A model generated the notes under the pieces. That model had not been told where the DNA came from, did no database searches, and saw nothing but the letters and a program-made list of their open reading frames with translations. Below are positions 44,266 to 51,440 of a stretch of DNA of 64,000 bases, piece by piece (position 1 is the stretch's first letter; the number at the start of each line of letters is the position of its first letter). This stretch comes from a bacterium (lineage in GTDB: Bacteria; Bacteroidota; Bacteroidia; Flavobacteriales_D; Crocinitomicaceae): positions 186,001-250,000 of the forward strand of contig JANSYQ010000002.1 of the NCBI GenBank assembly GCA_024742305.1, read 5' to 3'. The translations under genes were made by a program, and so were the position numbers.

Positions 44266-45768
44266 GTGCGTCGATTTTTATACATATCACTCTTGTTTCT
44301 CCTTGCCGTTCCTTCGGCTATTGGGCAGGATACGCGCATCATTTGGCAAAAATCCATTGGGGGAGTTGGTTACGATAGAATCAATGACATTCTTACCGAT
44401 GAATCAGGAGACGCTTTTGTACTTTCTACTGTACAAGTGGCCAACAATCACGAGATTCAAGTTTCTAAAATAACTGAAGGAGGTGATTTCCTTTGGACAA
44501 AAACCATTGGTGGCGAACGCGATGACCGCGGACAAAAGTTGTTATTGGATGCGAACGGTGATTTATTGATTTTAGGCACCTCCAATTCGCTAGACATTTT
44601 AGGGCAAACCTCTCATGGTTCTCTAGACATTGTTGTTATCCGTATGTCGGTAACTGGAGATGTATTAGACGCTGATATTTACGGAGGTTCCAAGTTTGAA
44701 GAAGCAGCATCTATCCTTCAAAAACCGAATGGTAATTATATAGTTACAGGTACGACTCTTTCTGAAGACTTTAACGTAAGTGTGAACAATGGTCAGGCAG
44801 ATGCTTGGCTCTTTGAAATTGATCAGTATGGAACTCTACTTTGGGAGAAAACGCTTGGTGGTTCCGACGATGAATGGGCAGTGATGACCAAATTAATAGC
44901 AGACGGTTCACTCATCACCATTTCTAGTTCATCTACGTATCAAGGCGATTATTCAGAAAATCATGGTGATGCAGATGTAGCACTTTACCACACTTCAGGT
45001 GAAGGATACCTAAATTGGAAGCGCTTGTATGGTGGGTTCATGGCGGATTATCCCGCAGACATCGAGTTTTTACCGAATGGTCACTTTTTAGTTGGTGCAA
45101 ATACTTTTTCCTCTGGAGGGGACGTTCCAAATAACAATGGAGGTCAAGACGCACTTCTTATGGAAATTGATCAAACAGGAGAATTGATTTCTGCGCAAAC
45201 GTACGGTGCTTTTGGAAACGATCGAATTGCGGCATTGGAACCAAAAGGCGATGGATTTGTCATTTTTGGATCCAGTAGTTCTGCTTCCATTAACGCTGCC
45301 GTGGGCAACGGAGAGCAAGATTTTTGGATGTATGAAATCAACAATGAGAAAGAAGTTGTCGATCAATACCTCTTCGGTGCCTCCGGTTTTGATGAAGGCG
45401 TTACCTTCAGTCTTGGAAAGGACGGCAGCGTAATTATGGGAGGGGAATCGAACTCTGACGACGGTGTTATTGGCACCAACATGGGTAAGAACGACGGTTG
45501 GCTCTTGAAAGTGAAAAGCAACCTCAATACCACTCATAAACAGGCTTCTGTGCATCCAAACCCTTCGAATGGAATTGTTTACATCAACGAGTTAGAAGAA
45601 AATGCTGAACTTTCGTTAATCGACTTGCAGGGTACTCCCATTATTAATGCCATAACTCCGTATGGGAAATCGCGCATTCTCGATGTTAGCATGCAGCCTT
45701 CGGGAGTATATATTTTGCAGGTTGTGTATCCTGACCGAAAAGAGGTACACCGAATCGTTCGAAACTAG
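44266..45768 (+). CDS. T9SS-secreted beta-propeller-like protein
   Basis: 500 aa from GTG 44266; an upstream in-frame ATG is closed by a stop. Signal peptide MRRFLYISLLFLLAVPSAIG. The body is built from ~50-residue repeats, each with a pattern like WQKSIGGVGYDRINDILT, WTKTIGGERDDRGQ, WEKTLGGSDDEWAV, WKRLYGGFMADYPAD, typical of propeller blades in Bacteroidota secreted proteins. The C-terminus (VHPNPSNGIVYINE, SLIDLQGTPI, QPSGVYILQV) is a type A T9SS sorting domain. Convergent with the DUF6495-like gene by a 4-bp overlap. Confidence 0.88.
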   Translation: MRRFLYISLLFLLAVPSAIGQDTRIIWQKSIGGVGYDRINDILTDESGDAFVLSTVQVANNHEIQVSKITEGGDFLWTKTIGGERDDRGQKLLLDANGDLLILGTSNSLDILGQTSHGSLDIVVIRMSVTGDVLDADIYGGSKFEEAASILQKPNGNYIVTGTTLSEDFNVSVNNGQADAWLFEIDQYGTLLWEKTLGGSDDEWAVMTKLIADGSLITISSSSTYQGDYSENHGDADVALYHTSGEGYLNWKRLYGGFMADYPADIEFLPNGHFLVGANTFSSGGDVPNNNGGQDALLMEIDQTGELISAQTYGAFGNDRIAALEPKGDGFVIFGSSSSASINAAVGNGEQDFWMYEINNEKEVVDQYLFGASGFDEGVTFSLGKDGSVIMGGESNSDDGVIGTNMGKNDGWLLKVKSNLNTTHKQASVHPNPSNGIVYINELEENAELSLIDLQGTPIINAITPYGKSRILDVSMQPSGVYILQVVYPDRKEVHRIVRN

Positions 45769-46232
45769 AACAACGCCTTTTCTAATTGCATCCAAAAAGC
45801 TTCACTGGAATTAACACACCCTTGTTCCAACATCTCATGGATTTCCATTTCGCGCTCTTTCGAATATGGTTTTGTGTTTTTGAAAAAAGTCAATTCTGCG
45901 GCATTCCTCACCAAAGCCTCATGAATACCTTCAGGTGTTGAGAGATCAACAGCGTCGTCCTTAGCATTGATGGAGATCATCTCAATGCTATCCGGCTTCA
46001 GTTGGAAAACCATACATGAGGATTTAGAGCGGTGCTCAATAAATTTGATTTTCTCGTATACTTTTTGGAGAACAGTGTCAGAAAATAATCCGACCAATTT
46101 TCTCGCCTCATCGGGATGTTCCTGATTCATTTTCGCCCATTCTTCACCATGAACTCCATGTACGATTAGAAATTGTTTCAAGTCCTCCTCGAACAAAGGC
46201 AACTCTTCATCGGTTAACATTCGGTACTTCAT
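45765..46232 (-). CDS. DUF6495-like cytoplasmic protein
   Basis: 155 aa, no signal or membrane segment. It starts MKYRMLTDEELPLFEEDLKQ and contains FLIVHGVHGEEWAKMN, matching a conserved Bacteroidota family of unknown function that I recall as DUF6495. Charged and helical throughout. The ATG is 4 nt behind an exact -7 box. Confidence 0.8.
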   Translation of the reverse strand: MKYRMLTDEELPLFEEDLKQFLIVHGVHGEEWAKMNQEHPDEARKLVGLFSDTVLQKVYEKIKFIEHRSKSSCMVFQLKPDSIEMISINAKDDAVDLSTPEGIHEALVRNAAELTFFKNTKPYSKEREMEIHEMLEQGCVNSSEAFWMQLEKALF

Positions 46233-46236
46233 GGTG

Positions 46237-46244
46237 CAAATTTA
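46237..46244 (-). promoter_or_regulatory. Leaderless-type -7 box of the DUF6495-like gene
   Basis: TAAATTTG on the minus strand, exact consensus, 4 nt (CACC) before the ATG. Confidence 0.6.
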
Positions 46245-46249
46245 GTTAG

Positions 46250-46312
46250 AAGAATGATGGGAAAAGTGATAGGCAACAATACTTCTCACTTTTTCACCTC
46301 TCACTTTTCACT
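46250..46312. repeat. Heptamer-period array
   Basis: The right half is regular: cttctca, ctttttc, acctctc, acttttc. The left half (gaagaat, gatggga, aaagtga) is degenerate and opposite in strand. It fills the space between two divergent leaderless-type promoters. Confidence 0.65.
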
Positions 46313-46318
46313 AATAAT

Positions 46319-46326
46319 TACCTTTG
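46319..46326 (+). promoter_or_regulatory. Leaderless-type -7 box of dxr
   Basis: TACCTTTG, exact consensus, 4 nt (CTTC) before the dxr ATG. Confidence 0.6.
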
Positions 46327-46330
46327 CTTC

Positions 46331-47491
46331 ATGCAGCAGAAAAAAGGCATCGCCATCTTGGGCTCGACGGGTTCCATTGGCACACAAGCACTTGAGGTGT
46401 TAGAGCAATACCCAGACTATTTCGACTTACAAGTTATTACCGCGAATCGTAATGCCGATCTGCTGATTGAGCAAGCCAAAAAGCACCATCCGAATACGGT
46501 AGTAATAGCCGATGAATCGCTGTACCAAAAGGTGAAAGATGCTTTGTGGGAAGACGATATCCATGTCTACGCAGGGGCTGATGCACTTTCCCAAGTGGTT
46601 GCTAGCAGCGATGTGCATACCGTGTTAACAGCAATGGTTGGATATTCTGGTTTAAAACCGACCATATCGGCAATCGAAGCGAAGAAAACCATCGCCCTTG
46701 CCAACAAAGAAACTTTGGTAGTTGCGGGAGAGCTGATCAAAAAAATGGCGCTGGAAAAAGGTGTGGCAATTTACCCAGTAGATTCGGAGCACTCGGCGAT
46801 ATTTCAATGTCTCACTGGTGAATACCAAAATCCTATCGAGAAAATTTATCTGACAGCCTCAGGCGGACCGTTTCGAGGATTTACCACAGAGCAGCTAGAG
46901 AGTGTTACACGGGCACAGGCCTTGAAGCATCCAAACTGGAGCATGGGAGCGAAAATCACCATTGATTCTGCGAGTATGATGAACAAAGGGTTGGAAGTGA
47001 TTGAAGCCAAATGGTTGTTTGATCTCCGTCCAGAACAAGTGGACGTGGTGGTACATCCGCAGTCTATTGTGCATTCCTTAGTGCAGTTTGAAGACGGAAG
47101 CATGAAGGCGCAATGGGGATTGCCGGACATGAAACTCCCGATTCAATATGCGCTCACCTACCCGGAACGTTTCCCAACCAAGTTCGAACGCTTCAATTTT
47201 ATGGATTACCCCGAATTAACCTTCGAAAAACCCGATCCAAAAACCTTTCGAAACTTACAATTGGCGTACGACGCTATGGATACAGGAGGAACTATGCCTT
47301 GTGCTCTGAATGCCGCCAACGAAATCGCTGTGCAAGCATTCTTGGAGGAAAAAATCTCTTTCCTACAAATTGCAGAGATTAATGAAAAAACGATGCATGC
47401 TACTGCAACAAAGGGAACTCCACAATTGGAAGATTTTGTTGCTGTTGACGCTGAAGCAAGAGGATTTGCCTCATCGCTGATCAAATCGTAA
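46331..47491 (+). CDS. dxr: 1-deoxy-D-xylulose-5-phosphate reductoisomerase
   Basis: 386 aa NADPH enzyme of the MEP isoprenoid pathway, forming 2-C-methyl-D-erythritol 4-phosphate. NADPH-binding GSTGSIGTQALEVLEQ at residues 8-23; ALANKETLVVAG; the metal and substrate site PVDSEHSAIFQCL; TASGGPFRGF; and HPNWSMGAKITIDSASMMNK. Length is standard. It stands alone with its own promoter, followed by the blaI regulatory region. Confidence 0.98.
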   Translation: MQQKKGIAILGSTGSIGTQALEVLEQYPDYFDLQVITANRNADLLIEQAKKHHPNTVVIADESLYQKVKDALWEDDIHVYAGADALSQVVASSDVHTVLTAMVGYSGLKPTISAIEAKKTIALANKETLVVAGELIKKMALEKGVAIYPVDSEHSAIFQCLTGEYQNPIEKIYLTASGGPFRGFTTEQLESVTRAQALKHPNWSMGAKITIDSASMMNKGLEVIEAKWLFDLRPEQVDVVVHPQSIVHSLVQFEDGSMKAQWGLPDMKLPIQYALTYPERFPTKFERFNFMDYPELTFEKPDPKTFRNLQLAYDAMDTGGTMPCALNAANEIAVQAFLEEKISFLQIAEINEKTMHATATKGTPQLEDFVAVDAEARGFASSLIKS

Positions 47492-47534
47492 TCACCTTAA
47501 TTAAGGTAGAATGGGCTGTGCATTGGTACCGGAA

Positions 47535-47560
47535 GTTCATCTCGGCTCCGCTCGATGAAC
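47535..47560. repeat. Inverted repeat with CGGCTCCGCTCG core
   Basis: GTTCATC / GATGAAC around TCGGCTCCGCTC. The core resembles GACTCCGCT inside the 35006-35140 hairpin and its reverse complement GAGCGGAGTC at 57912-57921, so these may be remnants of one dispersed element. Confidence 0.4.
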
Positions 47561-47642
47561 GAATTCATCAAATAAAGCACCTCGCCTACACTCGATACCA
47601 GGATTCATTTTTACAACACTTCGCTCAATAAAAACCACACTT

Positions 47643-47658
47643 AACTAACAATTTAGTT
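47643..47658. promoter_or_regulatory. BlaI-type operator 1
   Basis: Perfect palindrome AACTAA-CAAT-TTAGTT, centred 40 bp upstream of operator 2, which is close to four helical turns. Confidence 0.8.
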
Positions 47659-47676
47659 AATTAACTGTGTTTTTAG

Positions 47677-47707
47677 TTTGTTAACTAAGAAATTAGTTAT
47701 ATGTTTG
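47677..47707 (+). promoter_or_regulatory. blaI promoter
   Basis: A complete Bacteroidota promoter: TTTG at 47677-47680, a 19-bp spacer, and TATGTTTG at 47700-47707. Operator 2 fills the spacer, so repressor binding would exclude RNA polymerase. The start codon follows 19 nt later. Confidence 0.85.
47683..47698. promoter_or_regulatory. BlaI-type operator 2 inside the promoter
   Basis: Perfect palindrome AACTAA-GAAA-TTAGTT located between the -33 and -7 elements, with the same 6-4-6 layout and arms as operator 1. Confidence 0.85.
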
Positions 47708-47726
47708 TGATGTAATCTTAATTACT

Positions 47727-48083
47727 ATGCAAGAATTAACAAAAGCAGAAGCGCAGGTCATGCAATACCTTTGGGAACTAAAGGAGGGATTTGTAAAAGA
47801 CATCGTGGAAAAGTTTCCTGATCCTAAGCCTGCGTATAATACTGTATCTACTATCATTCGTATTCTTGAAAAGAAAGAGGTGGTTGGTCACAAAGCTTAT
47901 GGCAGATCGTTTATGTACTACCCACTCATTTCAAAAGAGATGTACACAAAAAGCACTACGAATCAACTGGTAGACAACTACTTCTCTGGCTCGGTTGAAA
48001 ATTTAGTTTCCTTCTTTGTAAAGGAGAAAGAAATCAGTGTTGACGAGTTGGAAAAAATCCTAAACGAAATCAAAAAGTCATGA
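47727..48083 (+). CDS. BlaI/MecI-family transcriptional repressor
   Basis: 118 aa winged-helix repressor. LTKAEAQVMQYLWELKEGFV and YNTVSTIIRILEKKEVVGHK are the DNA-binding part; the C-terminal helix (about 75-118) is the dimerisation part where BlaR1-triggered cleavage acts in the family. Overlaps the BlaR1-like gene by 4 bp and is preceded by two matching palindromes, so autoregulation is well supported. No beta-lactamase gene is near; in Bacteroidota such pairs often control other genes. Confidence 0.95.
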   Translation: MQELTKAEAQVMQYLWELKEGFVKDIVEKFPDPKPAYNTVSTIIRILEKKEVVGHKAYGRSFMYYPLISKEMYTKSTTNQLVDNYFSGSVENLVSFFVKEKEISVDELEKILNEIKKS

Positions 48084-49270
48084 CATTATTACAATTTCTA
48101 TTGATTCAGGTCAACTTGGTGATCCTTTTCGGACTTTACAAGTGGCTTGCGGCAAAAAACGGTCAGTTCAACTTCAATCGTTGGTATTTGATCCTTGGAC
48201 CTATTATTGCCATTGCACTCCCTTTTTTCGCGTTCGAAAGATCATCGGACATCACCCTATCAGTTTTACTTCCGGCAGTAGAAGTAGTAAATGAAGCTCA
48301 GGCGACAAACGCAGCGGTAATCGACTGGTCCCAAGTTGGAATTGTTGCAGGAGCCTTGGTCATACTGGGCATTTTCGCTTACTCCATGTGGAAACTTGTG
48401 GGGGTGAAGCGTGCAACATATATCGAAGATTATAAGGGTAAAGATGTGTATTTGCTTTCTTCTGAAGACGGCACCACGCACTCTTTGTTCAACCGTATTT
48501 ACTTGCACCCATCGCATGCAGATTTCCGAGAGATTATCTTGGAGCACGAGTACGCACATTGCAAAAATCGTCACTCGTGGGACCTTGTCCTTATGGCATT
48601 CTACAAGGCACTTTTTTGGTACAATCCAGCCGTGTACAAATGGGGAAAGGAAATGCAGCTCAATCACGAATATCTTGCCGACGCGCATGTACTTTCGTTG
48701 GGAGTATCACCGAAAACTTACGGAGCGACTTTATTGGCTCTAAATTTTTCACACAGCGGAGGAAACTTGGTGCATGCGTTCAATCAACCGTCATCGCTCC
48801 GCAAAAGAATCGTTCACTTTAAACATCAAAATAAATTCAACATGAAACATCTATTGCTTATTCCAGCAGTTGCCGCAATGGCATTTGCTACCACTTCAAT
48901 GGTTTCTACAAACGCTCCAAAACAAGCCACAAATTCGACTATTCACACACCGGCTGTTGTTGGAGACGAAGAAGGAACCCAGCCAACTTACCCAGGAGGA
49001 AAAGAAGGGTTGATGAACTACCTGATGACCAACTTGAAGTATCCAAAAGAATTGGAGAAACAAGGGGCAGAAGGTAAGGTTTTCGTAAAGTTTACAGTTG
49101 CCGAAAACGGTGTTGTTAAAGACGTGAACGTGGTCAAATCATCCGGTTTCGAAGCCTTGGATGCAGAAGCTGTTCGCGTTATTAATAACATGCAAAATTG
49201 GGAGCCAGCTATGAAAGATGGAAAGAAAGTAGCTGCTGAAATGACACTTCCAATCATGTTCAAGCTCTAG
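48080..49270 (+). CDS. BlaR1-like M56 metallopeptidase with TonB C-terminal domain
   Basis: 396 aa. Membrane helices at about 5-60 and 95-115 surround the M56 domain; the zinc motif HEYAH (about 157, in LEHEYAHCKNRHSW) is followed by LNHEYLADAHVL. After a further hydrophobic helix (KHLLLIPAVAAMAFATTSM, about 255-273) comes a TonB C-terminal domain (about 305-396: PTYPGGKEGLMNYL, GKVFVKFTVAENG, WEPAMKDGKKVAAEM). Replacing the penicillin sensor by a TonB-type domain is common in Bacteroidota. It would cleave the BlaI-like repressor on an envelope signal. Confidence 0.93.
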   Translation: MTLLQFLLIQVNLVILFGLYKWLAAKNGQFNFNRWYLILGPIIAIALPFFAFERSSDITLSVLLPAVEVVNEAQATNAAVIDWSQVGIVAGALVILGIFAYSMWKLVGVKRATYIEDYKGKDVYLLSSEDGTTHSLFNRIYLHPSHADFREIILEHEYAHCKNRHSWDLVLMAFYKALFWYNPAVYKWGKEMQLNHEYLADAHVLSLGVSPKTYGATLLALNFSHSGGNLVHAFNQPSSLRKRIVHFKHQNKFNMKHLLLIPAVAAMAFATTSMVSTNAPKQATNSTIHTPAVVGDEEGTQPTYPGGKEGLMNYLMTNLKYPKELEKQGAEGKVFVKFTVAENGVVKDVNVVKSSGFEALDAEAVRVINNMQNWEPAMKDGKKVAAEMTLPIMFKL

Positions 49271-49297
49271 TATCCTTCTGATTTACAGAACTCTCAC

Positions 49298-49339
49298 GGC
49301 GTCGGTCTTCTAATCCATTTTAGACCGACGCCTTTTTTT
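49298..49339 (+). terminator. Terminator of the blaI-blaR1 operon
   Basis: Perfect 11-bp stem GGCGTCGGTCT / AGACCGACGCC with a 13-nt loop, followed by seven T, 27 bp past the stop. Confidence 0.95.
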
Positions 49340-49353
49340 GTCCCAACGCACAA

Positions 49354-49361
49354 TACATTTG
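49354..49361 (+). promoter_or_regulatory. -7 box upstream of the 49418 gene
   Basis: TACATTTG, exact consensus, 56 nt before the ATG. A second near-match TTTATTTG lies closer, so the start is uncertain. Confidence 0.4.
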
Positions 49362-49417
49362 GTACGTTATCGTTGTTACTATCGAGCTACTTTATTTGAA
49401 AACAAACGAAACTACTT

Positions 49418-49699
49418 ATGCGTTTTACGACCAAAAACGTCAGTGAGAAGGACGACTCTGTCATTTTGTTAATTTGTGCAGTAATCGTCGCTTTAATCAC
49501 TCTTTTTCTCACTTCAGGCATCGAACATTTCGAATGGATTATATTCACCATGTACGCAGTATTTATCTTCATGGGTGAATTCTTGATGTCTTCTTATGTT
49601 TTCCGTCGCAACACGATTTTATACACCATTGCCAGCATCGCCGGAGGATCGGCCTTTGGAATTGTTTTCGTGCTGAAAGCGATTCTTCCTTTTTGGTAG
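49418..49699 (+). CDS. Small three-helix membrane protein
   Basis: 93 aa. A polar start (RFTTKNVSEKDDS) is followed by three hydrophobic segments: VILLICAVIVALITLFL, WIIFTMYAVFIFMGEFLM and YTIASIAGGSAFGIVFVLKA. No family recognised. It is a single gene between the blaR1 terminator and a heptamer array. Confidence 0.75.
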   Translation: MRFTTKNVSEKDDSVILLICAVIVALITLFLTSGIEHFEWIIFTMYAVFIFMGEFLMSSYVFRRNTILYTIASIAGGSAFGIVFVLKAILPFW

Positions 49700-49705
49700 A
49701 ATTGT

Positions 49706-49776
49706 AGTGAGAAGTCAGAAGTGACTAGTCAGAAGCAAACTTCTTACTTTTCACTTTTTACCTTTTACTTCTCACT
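49706..49776. repeat. Heptamer-period inverted array
   Basis: Ten units in exact register: agtgaga, agtcaga, agtgact, agtcaga, agcaaac, ttcttac, ttttcac, tttttac, cttttac, ttctcac. The first half is AGTnAGA-like and the second its complement; the outermost ten bases of each side pair perfectly, forming a ~71-bp hairpin. It ends 6 bp before an ATG. Confidence 0.9.
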
Positions 49777-49782
49777 AAAACT

Positions 49783-50100
49783 ATGGATGTCTCAAAAATC
49801 ACCAATAACAAACAAAACGGTCAATTTGAATACCGCACGGATGAGCACTTGGCTTATCTGACCTATCGCATGCGCAAAAAAACCATGTTCTTCATGCACA
49901 CGAAAGTGCCAGATGAACTAGCTCGACAGGGAATTGCATCTGCGCTGGCCTCCACGGCATTGAATTACGCTAAAGAGAAAAAATACCAAATCGCGGTGAT
50001 GTGTCCTTTCGTTTCAGGTTACGTAGAAAAGCATCCTGAATGGTACGAATTGTACGATGGTGAATACCACGAACGCTTTCGAAAACCTAGAAGACCGTGA
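49783..50100 (+). CDS. Small GNAT-family N-acetyltransferase (YjdJ-like)
   Basis: 105 aa. The acetyl-CoA loop motif is VPDELARQGIASALASTALN, followed by MCPFVSGYVEKHPEWYE, the signature of the compact YjdJ/NATD1 subgroup in which one short domain binds acetyl-CoA. Substrate unknown. Enclosed by two heptamer hairpin arrays, 6 bp before and 8 bp after. Confidence 0.9.
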   Translation: MDVSKITNNKQNGQFEYRTDEHLAYLTYRMRKKTMFFMHTKVPDELARQGIASALASTALNYAKEKKYQIAVMCPFVSGYVEKHPEWYELYDGEYHERFRKPRRP

Positions 50101-50108
50101 GTGTGGAT

Positions 50109-50186
50109 AGTAAGAAGTCAGAAGTGATCAGTGAGATGTCAGAAGTGAAAAGTGAACTTCTTACTTTTCACCTTTCCCTTCTCACT
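50109..50186. repeat. Heptamer-period inverted array
   Basis: Eleven units in exact register: agtaaga, agtcaga, agtgatc, agtgaga, tgtcaga, agtgaaa, agtgaac, ttcttac, ttttcac, ctttccc, ttctcac. Same design as 49706-49776, strand switch after the seventh unit. Confidence 0.9.
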
Positions 50187-50262
50187 AACCACAGGATTAC
50201 GCACATATACCCAATTTCCCCAACGGCCATTACTGGATCAATTTTTTTCCCTAGTATTAAGC

Positions 50263-51228
50263 ATGGCAAAGATCATTTTCAATGCAGATGACTACGGCTT
50301 CTGCGACCAAATAGACGATGGTGTGGTTAAGGCAATCAACCAAGGATTGATCAACTCTGTTGCGGCTTTTGCCAACGGAAATCAAGGAACGGAGCGTCTC
50401 AAACGATTGGCACAACTCCAAGACAAAGCAGATGTTGGCTGTCATATCACCATCACTTCGGGGAGGCCCTTAACAGATACTTCCACTTTTTCTCGAGATA
50501 TCAACGGAAAAAAATACTTTCGAACTTTCACGGAACTACATCGCCCGAAAGATCATGCTGGTCAAGAGCGTGCGAAGAAAGAACTGAAAGACGAAATCAA
50601 TGCGCAAATTGATGTAATGGAGAGTGCCGGCATTGTGGTAAAGCACTTGAGCAGCCATCACAACTCCCTCATTTTCTTTCCTGAATATTTTGAAGCACAG
50701 GTGGAAGTCGCTCGAAAACGTGGCATTAAACTGCGTTCAACGTCTATCATCCCCGAAGGAAAAAACAACCTCTACATTGCTCAACTCGCCGTTCGCTCAT
50801 TGGATAATTTGGGCGTAAGAAACGCCGCTGAACTCTTTACCTTCATGCGCAAAATCGACGAATGGAAGCAGGGGTACGACCATCCGATACCAGCCATGCC
50901 AGATGCGATTGATGGGAGTCATTACGGCCCACTGGGTATGGACAACATCAAATCAAAAGGAGAGTTCAAACGGGAACTCAGACGCAAAGTGCGGAAGTTG
51001 AAAAAGAACTTGGATGAACTGCCTTCTAACGCCGTGATGGAATACTGCATTCACATGACGGATCCTGATGGTCTACAGACTTATGCTTTTACACAAGAGG
51101 GCTCAGACGACTTTTACCCTGGGGTAGATTGGAAGTACTTCGATTCGCGAAAAGTGGAATTTGCCTCCTTAGCTCAACTAAAAGAAGATGGCGACTTCCC
51201 GACACTATCACGATGGGATGAGATTTAA
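50263..51228 (+). CDS. YdjC/ChbG-family carbohydrate deacetylase
   Basis: 321 aa from the ATG at 50263 (AKIIFNADDYGFC). The frame is open to 50152, but those 37 residues lie partly in the heptamer array and lack family resemblance. Metal ligands: the Asp pair NADDYG near the start, the His in CHITITSGRP, and the His pair in LSSHHNSLIFFP. The family removes acetyl groups from diacetylchitobiose-like substrates; here the exact sugar is unknown. No signal peptide. Confidence 0.9.
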   Translation: MAKIIFNADDYGFCDQIDDGVVKAINQGLINSVAAFANGNQGTERLKRLAQLQDKADVGCHITITSGRPLTDTSTFSRDINGKKYFRTFTELHRPKDHAGQERAKKELKDEINAQIDVMESAGIVVKHLSSHHNSLIFFPEYFEAQVEVARKRGIKLRSTSIIPEGKNNLYIAQLAVRSLDNLGVRNAAELFTFMRKIDEWKQGYDHPIPAMPDAIDGSHYGPLGMDNIKSKGEFKRELRRKVRKLKKNLDELPSNAVMEYCIHMTDPDGLQTYAFTQEGSDDFYPGVDWKYFDSRKVEFASLAQLKEDGDFPTLSRWDEI

Positions 51229-51280
51229 GGAGAGTGACAAGGGCGTCTCGACTTTAAAAGGCTGAGACACTCGAAGCCAT

Positions 51281-51337
51281 ATTCCTTATTCCGCGCCTGC
51301 GCCGTAGCTTCGGCGAAGGAGCCTTATTCCTTATTCC
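51281..51337. repeat. Direct repeat ATTCCTTATTCC around a GC-rich palindrome
   Basis: Identical 12-mers at 51281-51292 and 51326-51337, 45 bp apart. Between them lies CTGCGCCGTAGCTTCGGCG, partly self-complementary. The surrounding gap (51229-51440) also has GTCTC / GAGAC and a TGTTA-CAT-TAACA palindrome (51361-51373). Confidence 0.5.
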
Positions 51338-51440
51338 AAATATAAATCCCCTTCAATTTATGTTACATTAACATCCGTAGCGCGTTGTATACTTAGTATG
51401 CGTTCTTTCATTGCGTATATTTAGCACTACAATGTTTTTT

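Noticed and set aside
47727-49270. Beta-lactam resistance locus
   Set aside because: BlaI/BlaR1 homologues are present, but there is no beta-lactamase or penicillin-binding gene, and the sensor domain is replaced by a TonB-type domain.
51411-51440. TTG start for the giant MORN-like protein
   Set aside because: An ATG 30 bp on starts the signal peptide directly, and a near-consensus -7 box overlaps the TTG-started part.
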